Origin: Pseudoflavitalea rhizosphaerae
GTDB lineage: Bacteria > Bacteroidota > Bacteroidia > Chitinophagales > Chitinophagaceae
Length of the DNA: 64,000 bases
Assembly (NCBI RefSeq): GCF_003991355.1
Contig: NZ_RCSU01000001.1
Location: forward strand, 496,001-560,000
Direction: 5' to 3'
Shown: positions 35,376-43,406 of the stretch, in pieces
Position numbering within the stretch: the first letter of the stretch is position 1
Layout: every line of letters begins with the position of its first letter
Notes under the pieces: generated by a model
What the model was told of the DNA's origin: nothing
The model's database searches: none
The model's input: the letters and a program-made list of their open reading frames with translations, nothing else
Position numbers and translations under genes: made by a program

Positions 35376-35552
35376 GGGGCTGACTAAAAAGGTCAGAGAG
35401 CTGGCAGTCGCTCGCCTCCCGGCGAGTGACTTGTATTTGTTCGCCTCCGGCGAACACCGCGTCGCCAGAGGCGACTGAATAAAACTCACTCGCCGGGAGG
35501 CGAGCGAGTGGGTTCCCCGAAATTCTAAGATGGTAGCTTTTTAGTCAGTCCC
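35376..35552. repeat. 177-bp multi-hairpin element with terminal inverted repeats (MITE/REP-like)
   Basis: The ends GGGGCTGACTAAAAAG (35376-35391) and CTTTTTAGTCAGTCCC (35537-35552) are inverted repeats with one G-T mismatch. Inside are four short palindromes, all with the stem TCGCC/GGCGA: 35412-35425, 35440-35454, 35461-35475 and 35490-35503. In addition 35408-35429 is a perfect 22-bp inverted repeat of 35486-35507. The whole could fold as a closed stem carrying several branches. No open reading frame fits. Structure suggests a non-autonomous mobile element or a structured RNA/terminator; no target-site duplication is obvious. Confidence 0.75.
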
Positions 35553-35621
35553 TCTACTATGCCATACGCTTTTACTGCCTGAGTCACACTGCCTCCCCGG
35601 AATTTGGCGTACTTTCGCGCC

Positions 35622-36947
35622 ATGAACAATGCTACGTTTTCCATCGAAACCACGCTGAATAATTTACGGATCAATGAATTGAACGAGATGCAGCTCGCAT
35701 CCCTGGAGGCCAATAAAACACCCCAGGATATCGTATTGCTCTCTGATACCGGTTCTGGCAAAACCCTTTCTTTCCTGCTTCCCATTGCAGAAAAACTGGA
35801 CCGAAGCAAACTATACACCCAGGCGCTGATCATTGCACCTTCCCGCGAACTGGCCCTGCAGATAGAGCAAGTATTCAAAAAAATGGGAACAGGCTTCAAG
35901 ATCACCTGCTGCTATGGCGGGCACCTGAGGGAAACAGAGGAGAACAACCTGAAGCAGGCCCCGGCCCTGATTGTTGGAACACCCGGCAGGCTTGCCGATC
36001 ATATCCGCCGCAACAATATCGATACAACTCATATTGAAACCCTGGTGCTGGATGAATTCGACAAAGCCCTGGAACAGGGTTTTGAAGATGAGATGTCTTT
36101 CATCATCCAGTCCATTCCCGCATTGAAAAAAAGGATCCTCACTTCCGCCACGGAAGCAGTGGAAATCCCGGGTTTCGTGGGACTGCAGGATGATGCGGTA
36201 AGAATCAATTTCCTTACCGGCAAGAAGTCGCCCGCACTGGAAGTGAAAATGGTTTGGAGTGATGATAAAGACAAATCAGAAACCCTGTTCAAACTGATCT
36301 GCGCACTTGGTAACCGCTCTACTGTTATATTCTGCAACCAGCGCGAATTTGTAGAACAGGTAAGCGCCATGTTGAAAGAAAATGGAATAGTGAACGTATT
36401 CTACCACGGTGCGATGGAACAAAGGGAACGAGACAGCGCCCTTTGCAAGTTCCGCAACGGCAGCTCCAATGTACTTGTAACAACCGACCTTGCTGCTCGC
36501 GGCCTGGATATCCCCAATATCCGCTACATCATTCACTTCCAGCTTCCGGACACAAAAGAAACTTTCACACACCGTAATGGCCGTACAGCACGTATGGACG
36601 CCAGCGGAACGGCCATCCTCATACTGGCGCCACATGAAAGGCTACCAGAATTCATCACGCCCGCGCCAACTGTGATAGAGCTGCCGGAAAAAGCGGAAAT
36701 ACCCGATAAGCCGGTATGGACTACCCTCTTCATCGCAGCAGGGAAAAAAGACAAGGTGAATAAAGTGGACATCGTTGGCTTCCTCACCAATAAAGGACAA
36801 CTGAAGAAAGAAGATGTGGGATTGATAGAGGTGAAAGATTTCTTCTCCTTTGTAGCCATCCGTAAATCCAGGGCCAGCCATACTTTGAACCTGGTGCAAT
36901 CAGAGAAGATCAAGAATAAGAAAGTGAAAATCGATATCGCGAAATAA
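35622..36947 (+). CDS. dbpA: DbpA-like DEAD-box RNA helicase
   Basis: 441 aa from the ATG at 35622. Helicase motifs: SDTGSGKT (41-48), PSRELALQ, GTPGRLADH, motif II VLDEFDKAL (DEFD at 144-147 instead of DEAD), LTSAT, VIFCNQ, TDLAARGLDIP and HRNGRTARM. Residues about 370-441 (KKDKVNKVDIVGFLTNKGQL, LIEVKDFFSFVAIRK) are a DbpA-type RNA-binding domain, which in E. coli recognises 23S rRNA helix 92 during 50S assembly. A TACTTTCG box 4 nt before the ATG (35610-35617) resembles TAnnTTTG and would imply a leaderless transcript. It is followed 31 nt later by rluF, another 23S rRNA factor. Confidence 0.88.
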   Translation: MNNATFSIETTLNNLRINELNEMQLASLEANKTPQDIVLLSDTGSGKTLSFLLPIAEKLDRSKLYTQALIIAPSRELALQIEQVFKKMGTGFKITCCYGGHLRETEENNLKQAPALIVGTPGRLADHIRRNNIDTTHIETLVLDEFDKALEQGFEDEMSFIIQSIPALKKRILTSATEAVEIPGFVGLQDDAVRINFLTGKKSPALEVKMVWSDDKDKSETLFKLICALGNRSTVIFCNQREFVEQVSAMLKENGIVNVFYHGAMEQRERDSALCKFRNGSSNVLVTTDLAARGLDIPNIRYIIHFQLPDTKETFTHRNGRTARMDASGTAILILAPHERLPEFITPAPTVIELPEKAEIPDKPVWTTLFIAAGKKDKVNKVDIVGFLTNKGQLKKEDVGLIEVKDFFSFVAIRKSRASHTLNLVQSEKIKNKKVKIDIAK

Positions 36948-36978
36948 CCTAACCGTCTAATTCATAAACCAGCTATAA

Positions 36979-38016
36979 TTGGACAATTCAATCAGTTTAA
37001 ACAAATTCATCAGCGATACGGGCTATTGTTCCCGTCGTGAAGCAGATAACCTGATCAGGGAAGGGAGAGTACTGCTCAATGACCAGGTTGCAGTGACGGG
37101 TAACCGGTTCAGCCCCGGTGATATAGTGGAAGTGGATGGCAGCCTGATCACACCTGATAACAAGGGGAAACGTGTTTACCTCGCATTGAACAAACCCGTG
37201 GGAATTACTTCCACTACTGAAGAAAATGTAAAAGGGAACATCATTTCATTTGTAGGTTATCCCAAACGCATCTTTCCCATCGGAAGGCTGGATAAGGATT
37301 CGGAAGGATTGATCTTCCTTACCAATGATGGCGATATCATCAATAAGATCCTGCGTGCAGGGAACAGTCATGAAAAAGAATATATCGTTCGTGTGAACAA
37401 GGCCGTTGATCCTCCTTTTGCACAAAGGATGTCTGGTGGCCTGCCGATCATGGGCACTACTACCCTTCCCTGCAAAGTTCATATGATCAACCGGCAGACA
37501 TTCCGGATCATACTAACGCAGGGGCTTAACCGCCAGATCAGGCGTATGGTAGAATACCTGGGTTATTCGGTGGTGGGCCTTCAGCGCGTAAGGATCATGA
37601 ATATCAGTCTCGGCAATCTGCCAACGGGTAAATGGCGTAACCTGAGCGATGCCGAAGTGAATATGCTGAAAGAAGCAGTGTCCCATTCAACAGGAACTGC
37701 TGAGAAAAAAGAAAAGAAGAAATCCTTCAGCGGTCCGCCCGCAGCGAAACAATCCAATAACAAATCCGGTCACGGCCATCAAACAGCTTCCCGCAAGAAT
37801 AAACCTGCAACTCAAAAAGATAAAGCCGGAAATAAGGAAAGGGACGGATCGAAACAAAAAAAAGAGAAGCCCGGGTTTAAAGAAAGACCAGGCTTCAAAG
37901 ACAAGTCATTCTCTAAAAACACTGCCTTCAAAGAAAAAGGGGCCTCCGGAAGCAGAACCCGGGGATCAGGAAAAGTGAAAAACAATAAAGGCAGGAACCG
38001 TTCCGGCAGACGGTAA
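36979..38016 (+). CDS. rluF: 23S rRNA pseudouridine synthase RluF with long basic tail
   Basis: 345 aa, starting with TTG at 36979 (no nearer ATG precedes the S4 domain). S4 RNA-binding domain about 7-55 (LNKFISDTGYCSRREADNLI). The catalytic domain has GRLDKDSEG with nucleophile Asp105, AGNSHEKEYIVRVNKA, LTQGLNRQIRRMVEYLGYSV and RIMNISLGNLPTGKWRNL, which match RluF (U2604 in E. coli 23S rRNA) better than RluB or RsuA. Residues about 235-345 are a disordered, Lys/Gly/Arg/Ser-rich tail with repeated KPGFKERPGFKDKSF-type phrases, probably for RNA contact. It converges on the sigma gene with 1 nt between stops. Confidence 0.9.
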   Translation: MDNSISLNKFISDTGYCSRREADNLIREGRVLLNDQVAVTGNRFSPGDIVEVDGSLITPDNKGKRVYLALNKPVGITSTTEENVKGNIISFVGYPKRIFPIGRLDKDSEGLIFLTNDGDIINKILRAGNSHEKEYIVRVNKAVDPPFAQRMSGGLPIMGTTTLPCKVHMINRQTFRIILTQGLNRQIRRMVEYLGYSVVGLQRVRIMNISLGNLPTGKWRNLSDAEVNMLKEAVSHSTGTAEKKEKKKSFSGPPAAKQSNNKSGHGHQTASRKNKPATQKDKAGNKERDGSKQKKEKPGFKERPGFKDKSFSKNTAFKEKGASGSRTRGSGKVKNNKGRNRSGRR

Positions 38017-38017
38017 T

Positions 38018-38641
38018 CTACCCTGCATTTTCCGTCAAACCGATATAGGTAGTGAAACTCAACAACAGGAAATAATTGATATCATACCCATGTTCCTGCA
38101 GGAATTCCCTGATCAATTGAAGAGAACTCGTTAAAGTATTCTTTACAGTATTATTGGAGAGGCCCAGTTTCTCCGCGATCTCAGGAATAGTAAGCCCATC
38201 ATGGCGGCTCAGTTCATAGATCCGTTTTCGCTGAGGCGATAGATTTTCCACTGCCCTGGCAATGGCTGCCATCAATTGATGCAGGTGCAGGGTCTCTTCA
38301 GTATCATTATGCTTATGTTGTGCATTGCCACCAATTACATTTTTCGCATTTTCTTCCGTAACGGAGCGTTTCATGTAATTGAATATGATATTGGAACTGA
38401 TGCGGAATACCCAGGCTTTGGGGAATTCCACCTCCGGCAGCTTATCGCGCTGCAGCCAAACCCGTAAGAAAGTTTCCTGTATGATCTCGTCCACTTCCCT
38501 GTCAGAAACGGAAAAACGTTTCAGGAAAGAAGCCAGTTGCGGTACATAAGCACGGTAGATCCTTTCAAATGCAGCCTCATCCCCTTCCGCGATCTGCCGG
38601 AATAACCATCTTTCGTCAGTATGTTGAGTATCCAGGGACAT
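38018..38641 (-). CDS. ECF sigma factor of the SusCD/ABC/MutS locus
   Basis: 207 aa. Region 2 about 20-90 (FERIYRAYVPQLASFLKRFS; VDEIIQETFLRVW; KAWVFRISSNIIFNYMKR). Region 4 about 130-185 (LSPQRKRIYELSRHDGLTIP; EIAEKLGLSNNTVKNTLTSS). A short hydrophobic C-terminal extension (YFLLLSFTTYIGL) follows. It is transcribed divergently from fecR, unlike the usual co-directional sigma-FecR arrangement at 26588-28415. It most likely drives the fecR-susC-susD locus to its right when released by that FecR. Confidence 0.92.
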   Translation of the reverse strand: MSLDTQHTDERWLFRQIAEGDEAAFERIYRAYVPQLASFLKRFSVSDREVDEIIQETFLRVWLQRDKLPEVEFPKAWVFRISSNIIFNYMKRSVTEENAKNVIGGNAQHKHNDTEETLHLHQLMAAIARAVENLSPQRKRIYELSRHDGLTIPEIAEKLGLSNNTVKNTLTSSLQLIREFLQEHGYDINYFLLLSFTTYIGLTENAG

Positions 38642-38813
38642 TGTAAGACCTCATTAATAAGTGGTAAATGTAAAAATAAAAACAGGATCCGGGCCTTCGT
38701 CCATAATCTCAGAAAAAAAATTATCTTTTTTTTGTTCCTGATTAGTCCTTCTTCCCTGTTCAGTTTACTCATGTTACAGTGAAGGCTTTCAGATCAAAAA
38801 AACAACAGCATCC
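38642..38813. promoter_or_regulatory. Divergent promoter region of sigma gene and fecR
   Basis: 172 nt. On the minus strand TACATTTA (38672-38665) is one mismatch from TAnnTTTG and 23 nt before the sigma ATG. A run of eight A and eight T around TTATC (38713-38733) is an AT-rich palindrome of the kind that bends DNA. Promoter assignment is by pattern only. Confidence 0.4.
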
Positions 38814-39995
38814 ATGGCATCATCATCGCTTGAAAACCTCTTATCGAAGTTCGCTGCCAACGGCCTAAGCGAAGAGGAGCGGCGGCACCTCGCCTCCCTT
38901 TTGCAGCAGGAATCGGTACAACAGGATATGGTAGATATTGTTCAGGACTGGATGTTGAAAGAAGTTGCGTCCGAACTTTTTGATGAAGCGCGGTTCATGC
39001 CAATGCTGAAAAAACTTCTTGAATCTGACAAGCCGGTCAGAAAAGGAATGCTGCAACAATTGCGCAAACCATGGCTGCGTTATGCAGCAGCGGCTGTATT
39101 GCTGGCAGCGCTGGTCTCAACCATTTCGATCATCGTGCAGAAGAATAGCAAGGAAACGATACAGCGCACCGCAAACGATCAGCAAGCCCCTACCCCCGGC
39201 GGCAATCATGCAACCCTCACCTTGTCTGATGGAAGAAAAATAATACTCGATAGCGCGCAGGGTAATATCATGCAGCAAGGCCGTTTCCTGGTGACCAATG
39301 AAAATGGAAAACTCGACTATGAAGGCGCCTCAGGAAAAATAGAAAACCATACATTGTCTACCCCCCGCGGCGGACAATACCAACTAAGATTGCCCGATGG
39401 CACGCAGGTTTGGTTGAACACCGCGTCCAGCATCAGCTTCCCCACCAGTTTCAATGGAGTCAACCGTAGTGTGACCATCACCGGTGAAGCATATTTTGAA
39501 GTGGCGAAGAACAAAGACATGCCCTTTATCGTGAATGTAAACAACAAGGCTTCCGTGGAAGTATTGGGCACACACTTCAATATAAGATCCTATCCTGAAG
39601 AATCGGCCATCAAAACCACCCTGCTTGAAGGAAAAGTGAAAGTGCTGGCGGCAGGTGATAACAAACAGTCTGCAATATTACAACCAGGAGAACAGGCCAA
39701 CATAAAGAATGAACAACTGCAGGTGCATCAATACATAGACGTCGATGCAACAGTGGCCTGGAAAGCAGGACTCTTCGATTTCTCAGAAGCAGATCTGCCC
39801 ATAGTGATGAGGGAATTGTCGAGATGGTACAATATCGAAGTCCGTTATGAAGGCCCGCTCCCCACTGATCTGTACGAAGGGAGGATCCCGATGAGCGCCA
39901 GCCTTGAAGATGTACTGAAACTACTTGAAAAAAATGATGTCCGCTTCCGCCTCAAAGGGAAAACCCTCACTGTGCTGACCGGTAAGAATAAATAA
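38814..39995 (+). CDS. FecR-type anti-sigma factor (MutS/ABC locus)
   Basis: 393 aa. Cytoplasmic N-terminus (about 1-82), transmembrane helix YAAAAVLLAALVSTISIIV (about 89-107), periplasmic FecR domain about 180-285 (LSTPRGGQYQLRLPDGTQVW; ITGEAYFEVAKNKDMPFIVN; EVLGTHFNIRSYPEE) and DUF4974 about 318-390 (LFDFSEADLPIVMRELSRWY). First gene of the plus-strand locus. It is 101 nt before a receptor that carries an STN domain, giving a complete signalling chain with the divergent sigma factor. Confidence 0.94.
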   Translation: MASSSLENLLSKFAANGLSEEERRHLASLLQQESVQQDMVDIVQDWMLKEVASELFDEARFMPMLKKLLESDKPVRKGMLQQLRKPWLRYAAAAVLLAALVSTISIIVQKNSKETIQRTANDQQAPTPGGNHATLTLSDGRKIILDSAQGNIMQQGRFLVTNENGKLDYEGASGKIENHTLSTPRGGQYQLRLPDGTQVWLNTASSISFPTSFNGVNRSVTITGEAYFEVAKNKDMPFIVNVNNKASVEVLGTHFNIRSYPEESAIKTTLLEGKVKVLAAGDNKQSAILQPGEQANIKNEQLQVHQYIDVDATVAWKAGLFDFSEADLPIVMRELSRWYNIEVRYEGPLPTDLYEGRIPMSASLEDVLKLLEKNDVRFRLKGKTLTVLTGKNK

Positions 39996-40031
39996 ACCAT
40001 TCCATTATTCCATCAACCTTATCCGGCAACG

Positions 40032-40047
40032 CCCGCTGACATGCGGG
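40032..40047. promoter_or_regulatory. Small hairpin in fecR-susC gap
   Basis: CCCGC-TGACAT-GCGGG is a 5-bp GC stem with a 6-nt loop in the 101-nt gap between fecR and susC. It could attenuate or protect the mRNA; no T run follows, so it is not a classic terminator. Confidence 0.35.
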
Positions 40048-40096
40048 TAAGATTCCTGTAAACTGCTTATTTGCACAAGACCTAAAACCAAAGTTC

Positions 40097-43000
40097 ATGC
40101 TTCGGACTGCTAAAAAAATGCTACGGCTCTGTTGCCTGCTGCCCTTCATGCTGGCATTGTCATTCACCGCTGCTGCACAAACGGTAACGCTCAAGGCAAA
40201 TGATATGCCGCTGAAGAAAGTATTTGCCGCCATCGAAAAACAAACCGGCTATACATTCTTTTACAAAACCCGGCTGTTGAAAGAGGCCACAAGGGTTTCA
40301 GTGAACTTCCGGAACACACCACTCGGCGAGGCCCTGGAACAATTGTTTGCCAATCAACCCATCACTTACAGTATCGCCGGCAAGATGATCACACTGGAAG
40401 CAAAGCAACCGCTTTCCATCAATCCCACACCTGTAGCGCACGAAGGTGAAGTGGTGGTGTTCCCCTCCATCGGCGGCACCGTATTCGAAGAAAGCACCAA
40501 CAAGATGCTGGAAGGTGTAACCGTTTCCGTGGCCGGCTCCGGCAAAACCACCATGACGGATGCCAGGGGGAATTTTTCGCTGAAAAGTGTGAAGTCGGAT
40601 GATGTACTGGTCCTCACCAGTATCGGTTATACGAAACAGACAATTCCCGTCAACGGGCAACCGCTTTTTTATATTTCAATGAAACCCGCCATCACGGTGC
40701 TTGACCAGGCCATCGTACAGGGATATGGCACTACCACCAGGCGATTGGGCACGGGTAATATCGGGAAAGTATCCGGGGCAGAGATCGCTAAACAGCCGGT
40801 GCTCAATCCCATACTGGCTTTGCAGGGCAGGGTGCCGGGATTGGTTGTAACGCAATCAACGGGCTTTGCCAGTTCACCGGTGAACGTGCGCATCAGGGGG
40901 ATCAACAACCTGAATAAATTTACCAATCCCCTTTATGTGATCGACAATGTGCCGGTGAACGAGAATTTCAACCCGCTCAGCAATGCCTATACTACCAACG
41001 GCATGAGTTCTCTTTTCTTCATGAACCCTAACGATATCGAAAGTATAGAAGTATTGAAAGATGCCGATGCCACAGCCATCTATGGCTCGAGAGGCGCCAA
41101 TGGTGTGATACTGATCACCACCAAAAAAGGAAAAGCAGGTCCCACACAGTTCATGGCCAGCATCAACCAGGGCATCACACGTATAACAAGATACTGGGAC
41201 ATGCTGGACACCGAACAATACCTTCAGTTGCGCCGCGAAGCGCTGGCCAATGATGGCATTACACCCAGCGGCACCAACGCGCCGGACCTGGTGCTCTGGG
41301 ACCAAAAAAGAAATACCAACTGGCAAAAAGAGCTTTGGGGAAATGCAGGTAAAGTCACCAGCATCACGGCCGGCTTTTCCGGCGGCGACCAGCAAAACAC
41401 GTTCAGGGTGGGCGCAGGATATAACCGGGCCACCAATATCACCGCCATATCAGGGTCCACGCAAAGGGCAACACTGGCCCTGGCCCTTAACCACAAATCA
41501 CTCAACCAGAAATTATCCTTCACCTTGTCTGCCAATTATGGCTACAGTTTCGTGGATGTAGTATCGGGCACCGGCAATGCAAAACTGGCGCCCAATGCCC
41601 CGGCAATACTGGACAAAAACGGCAATCCCAACTGGGCTGAATGGAATGCAGACGGATTGCTCGACATCTATCCCTTCAGCAACCTCTTCACGAGCAATCC
41701 GCAAAAATCGAATTCACTCAGCGCCAGTGCATCCATCTCCTATGTGTTACTGAAAGGGCTTACCATCAACCTCGGCATCGGCCATAACCTGAATATCGAT
41801 AATAACAGCAACTACCAACCGAAAAGATCTCAGAACCCGTATAAGGCACAATCCGGTATCGCCACTTTCAATACGGCCAAAGGCGCCGGTTTTTCCGTGG
41901 AGCCGGGCATCAGCTACAATACCGTTTTCGGAAAACATAACCTGGGACTGTTGTTCGGCGGCACTTTGAATACTTCCGAATCCCATTCCTCTATCCAGAC
42001 AGGACTTGGCTATACAGACGACAACCTGCTGTATTCCATCAACAATGCGGTCACTACTTATTCTCAGGACAACTATGCCCAATACAAATATGCCGGCCTC
42101 TATGCGCGTGTTTCGTATAACTATGACGGTAAGTATGTAGTGAACCTGAATGCGCGGAGGGACGGTTCATCCAGGTTTGCACCGGGAAAGCAATATGGAA
42201 ATTTCGGCGCTATCGGCCTGGCCTGGATCGCATCGGAAGAGGAATGGATGAAGAATATATTGCCCGAAGCCATCAGCTTTATCAAGTTCAGGGGTAGTTA
42301 TGGGATCACGGGAAGCGATGGTGTGGGCGATTACCAGTACCTCTCTTTATGGTCTTCCGTGATTGCCAATAACAGGCTGCCTCTCTATGATGATGAACAG
42401 GCTTATGCCCCCTACAACCCTCCCAACCAGGTATACCAATGGCAGACCGATAAGAAAATGGAAGTCGCTTTTGAACTGGGTTTGCTGAGAGACAGCCGGC
42501 TGGTGCTCTCCGTGGCCCATTACCGGAACCGCGCGGGAGATCAGATCATCGACTATCCATTGGGGTTATATACCGGCTTCGGTAAAGTGATCACCAATAT
42601 GCCTGCCCTTATCGGGAACAACGGATGGGAATTTGCTGTCAGCGGGCGACTGATCAGCACGCCGGACCTGAACTGGTCCGCCAGTTTCAATATCGGCCTG
42701 AACAGGAACAAACTGCTTTCCTATCCTGGCCTGGATAAATCCCCTTTTGCCAATACCTATATCATCGGCAAACCGCTTTCTGCAGAATTCAAGATCCACT
42801 ATACAGGTATCAGTCCACTTACCGGAGAATATACCTTTGAAGACTACGACAAAAATGGCATTGCCCAGCAGGGTGGCGCCACTGGCGGAGGAGACTCTTA
42901 CATTGCTGTTGACCGCGCTCCAAAATTCAGCGGAGGCTTCGGAACCAATATCAGTTACAAGACTTTGTCCGTTAGCCTTTTCTTCAATTTCACCAAACAG

Positions 43001-43396
43001 ATTGGAGAGAACCTGTACAGCCGGCTGGCCATGCAATCTGCAGAGCTCAACAACAACCAGTCGAAGGAGGTGTTCAACAATCGCTGGCAGCAACCCGGCG
43101 ATATAGCGCGGTATCCAAAATTCACTACCCAATTCAAGGCTTCCAATTCGAGCTTTGCTGCATCGGACGGGGCTTTCACGGATGGATCCTACCTGCGGCT
43201 CGGCAATGTGGCCGTTTCCTGGTCGCTGCCACAGCGATGGCTTTCCAGGGTGAGGTTGAAGAACTGCTCCATGAATGTAAACACCCAGAACCTTTTCATT
43301 ATTACAAAGTACAAGGGTATGGACCCGGAGATCCAGAATTTCGGTGGCATGCCTCCCACTAAAGTGATCAATGCCGGACTTTCTTTCACCTTCTAA
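40097..43396 (+). CDS. SusC/RagA TonB receptor with STN domain (MutS/ABC locus)
   Basis: 1099 aa. Signal peptide within MLRTAKKMLRLCCLLPFMLA (second possible start at 40118). STN domain about 30-100 (KVFAAIEKQTGYTFFYKTRL). Carboxypeptidase-regulatory-like domain about 125-200 (GGTVFEESTNKMLEGVTVSV). The plug has LDQAIVQGYGTTTRRLGTGN and DADATAIYGSRGANGVILIT. Barrel ends NAGLSFTF, a proper outer-membrane C-terminus. The STN domain links it to FecR and the divergent sigma factor. It is followed 10 nt later by susD. Substrate unknown: no glycoside hydrolase is in this locus. Confidence 0.95.
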   Translation: MLRTAKKMLRLCCLLPFMLALSFTAAAQTVTLKANDMPLKKVFAAIEKQTGYTFFYKTRLLKEATRVSVNFRNTPLGEALEQLFANQPITYSIAGKMITLEAKQPLSINPTPVAHEGEVVVFPSIGGTVFEESTNKMLEGVTVSVAGSGKTTMTDARGNFSLKSVKSDDVLVLTSIGYTKQTIPVNGQPLFYISMKPAITVLDQAIVQGYGTTTRRLGTGNIGKVSGAEIAKQPVLNPILALQGRVPGLVVTQSTGFASSPVNVRIRGINNLNKFTNPLYVIDNVPVNENFNPLSNAYTTNGMSSLFFMNPNDIESIEVLKDADATAIYGSRGANGVILITTKKGKAGPTQFMASINQGITRITRYWDMLDTEQYLQLRREALANDGITPSGTNAPDLVLWDQKRNTNWQKELWGNAGKVTSITAGFSGGDQQNTFRVGAGYNRATNITAISGSTQRATLALALNHKSLNQKLSFTLSANYGYSFVDVVSGTGNAKLAPNAPAILDKNGNPNWAEWNADGLLDIYPFSNLFTSNPQKSNSLSASASISYVLLKGLTINLGIGHNLNIDNNSNYQPKRSQNPYKAQSGIATFNTAKGAGFSVEPGISYNTVFGKHNLGLLFGGTLNTSESHSSIQTGLGYTDDNLLYSINNAVTTYSQDNYAQYKYAGLYARVSYNYDGKYVVNLNARRDGSSRFAPGKQYGNFGAIGLAWIASEEEWMKNILPEAISFIKFRGSYGITGSDGVGDYQYLSLWSSVIANNRLPLYDDEQAYAPYNPPNQVYQWQTDKKMEVAFELGLLRDSRLVLSVAHYRNRAGDQIIDYPLGLYTGFGKVITNMPALIGNNGWEFAVSGRLISTPDLNWSASFNIGLNRNKLLSYPGLDKSPFANTYIIGKPLSAEFKIHYTGISPLTGEYTFEDYDKNGIAQQGGATGGGDSYIAVDRAPKFSGGFGTNISYKTLSVSLFFNFTKQIGENLYSRLAMQSAELNNNQSKEVFNNRWQQPGDIARYPKFTTQFKASNSSFAASDGAFTDGSYLRLGNVAVSWSLPQRWLSRVRLKNCSMNVNTQNLFIITKYKGMDPEIQNFGGMPPTKVINAGLSFTF

Positions 43397-43406
43397 TTCA
43401 CCTGAC

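Noticed and set aside
35409-35507. Closely spaced palindromes resembling a CRISPR array
   Set aside because: The units are inverted repeats with different loops, not direct repeats separated by unique spacers; no cas gene is nearby.
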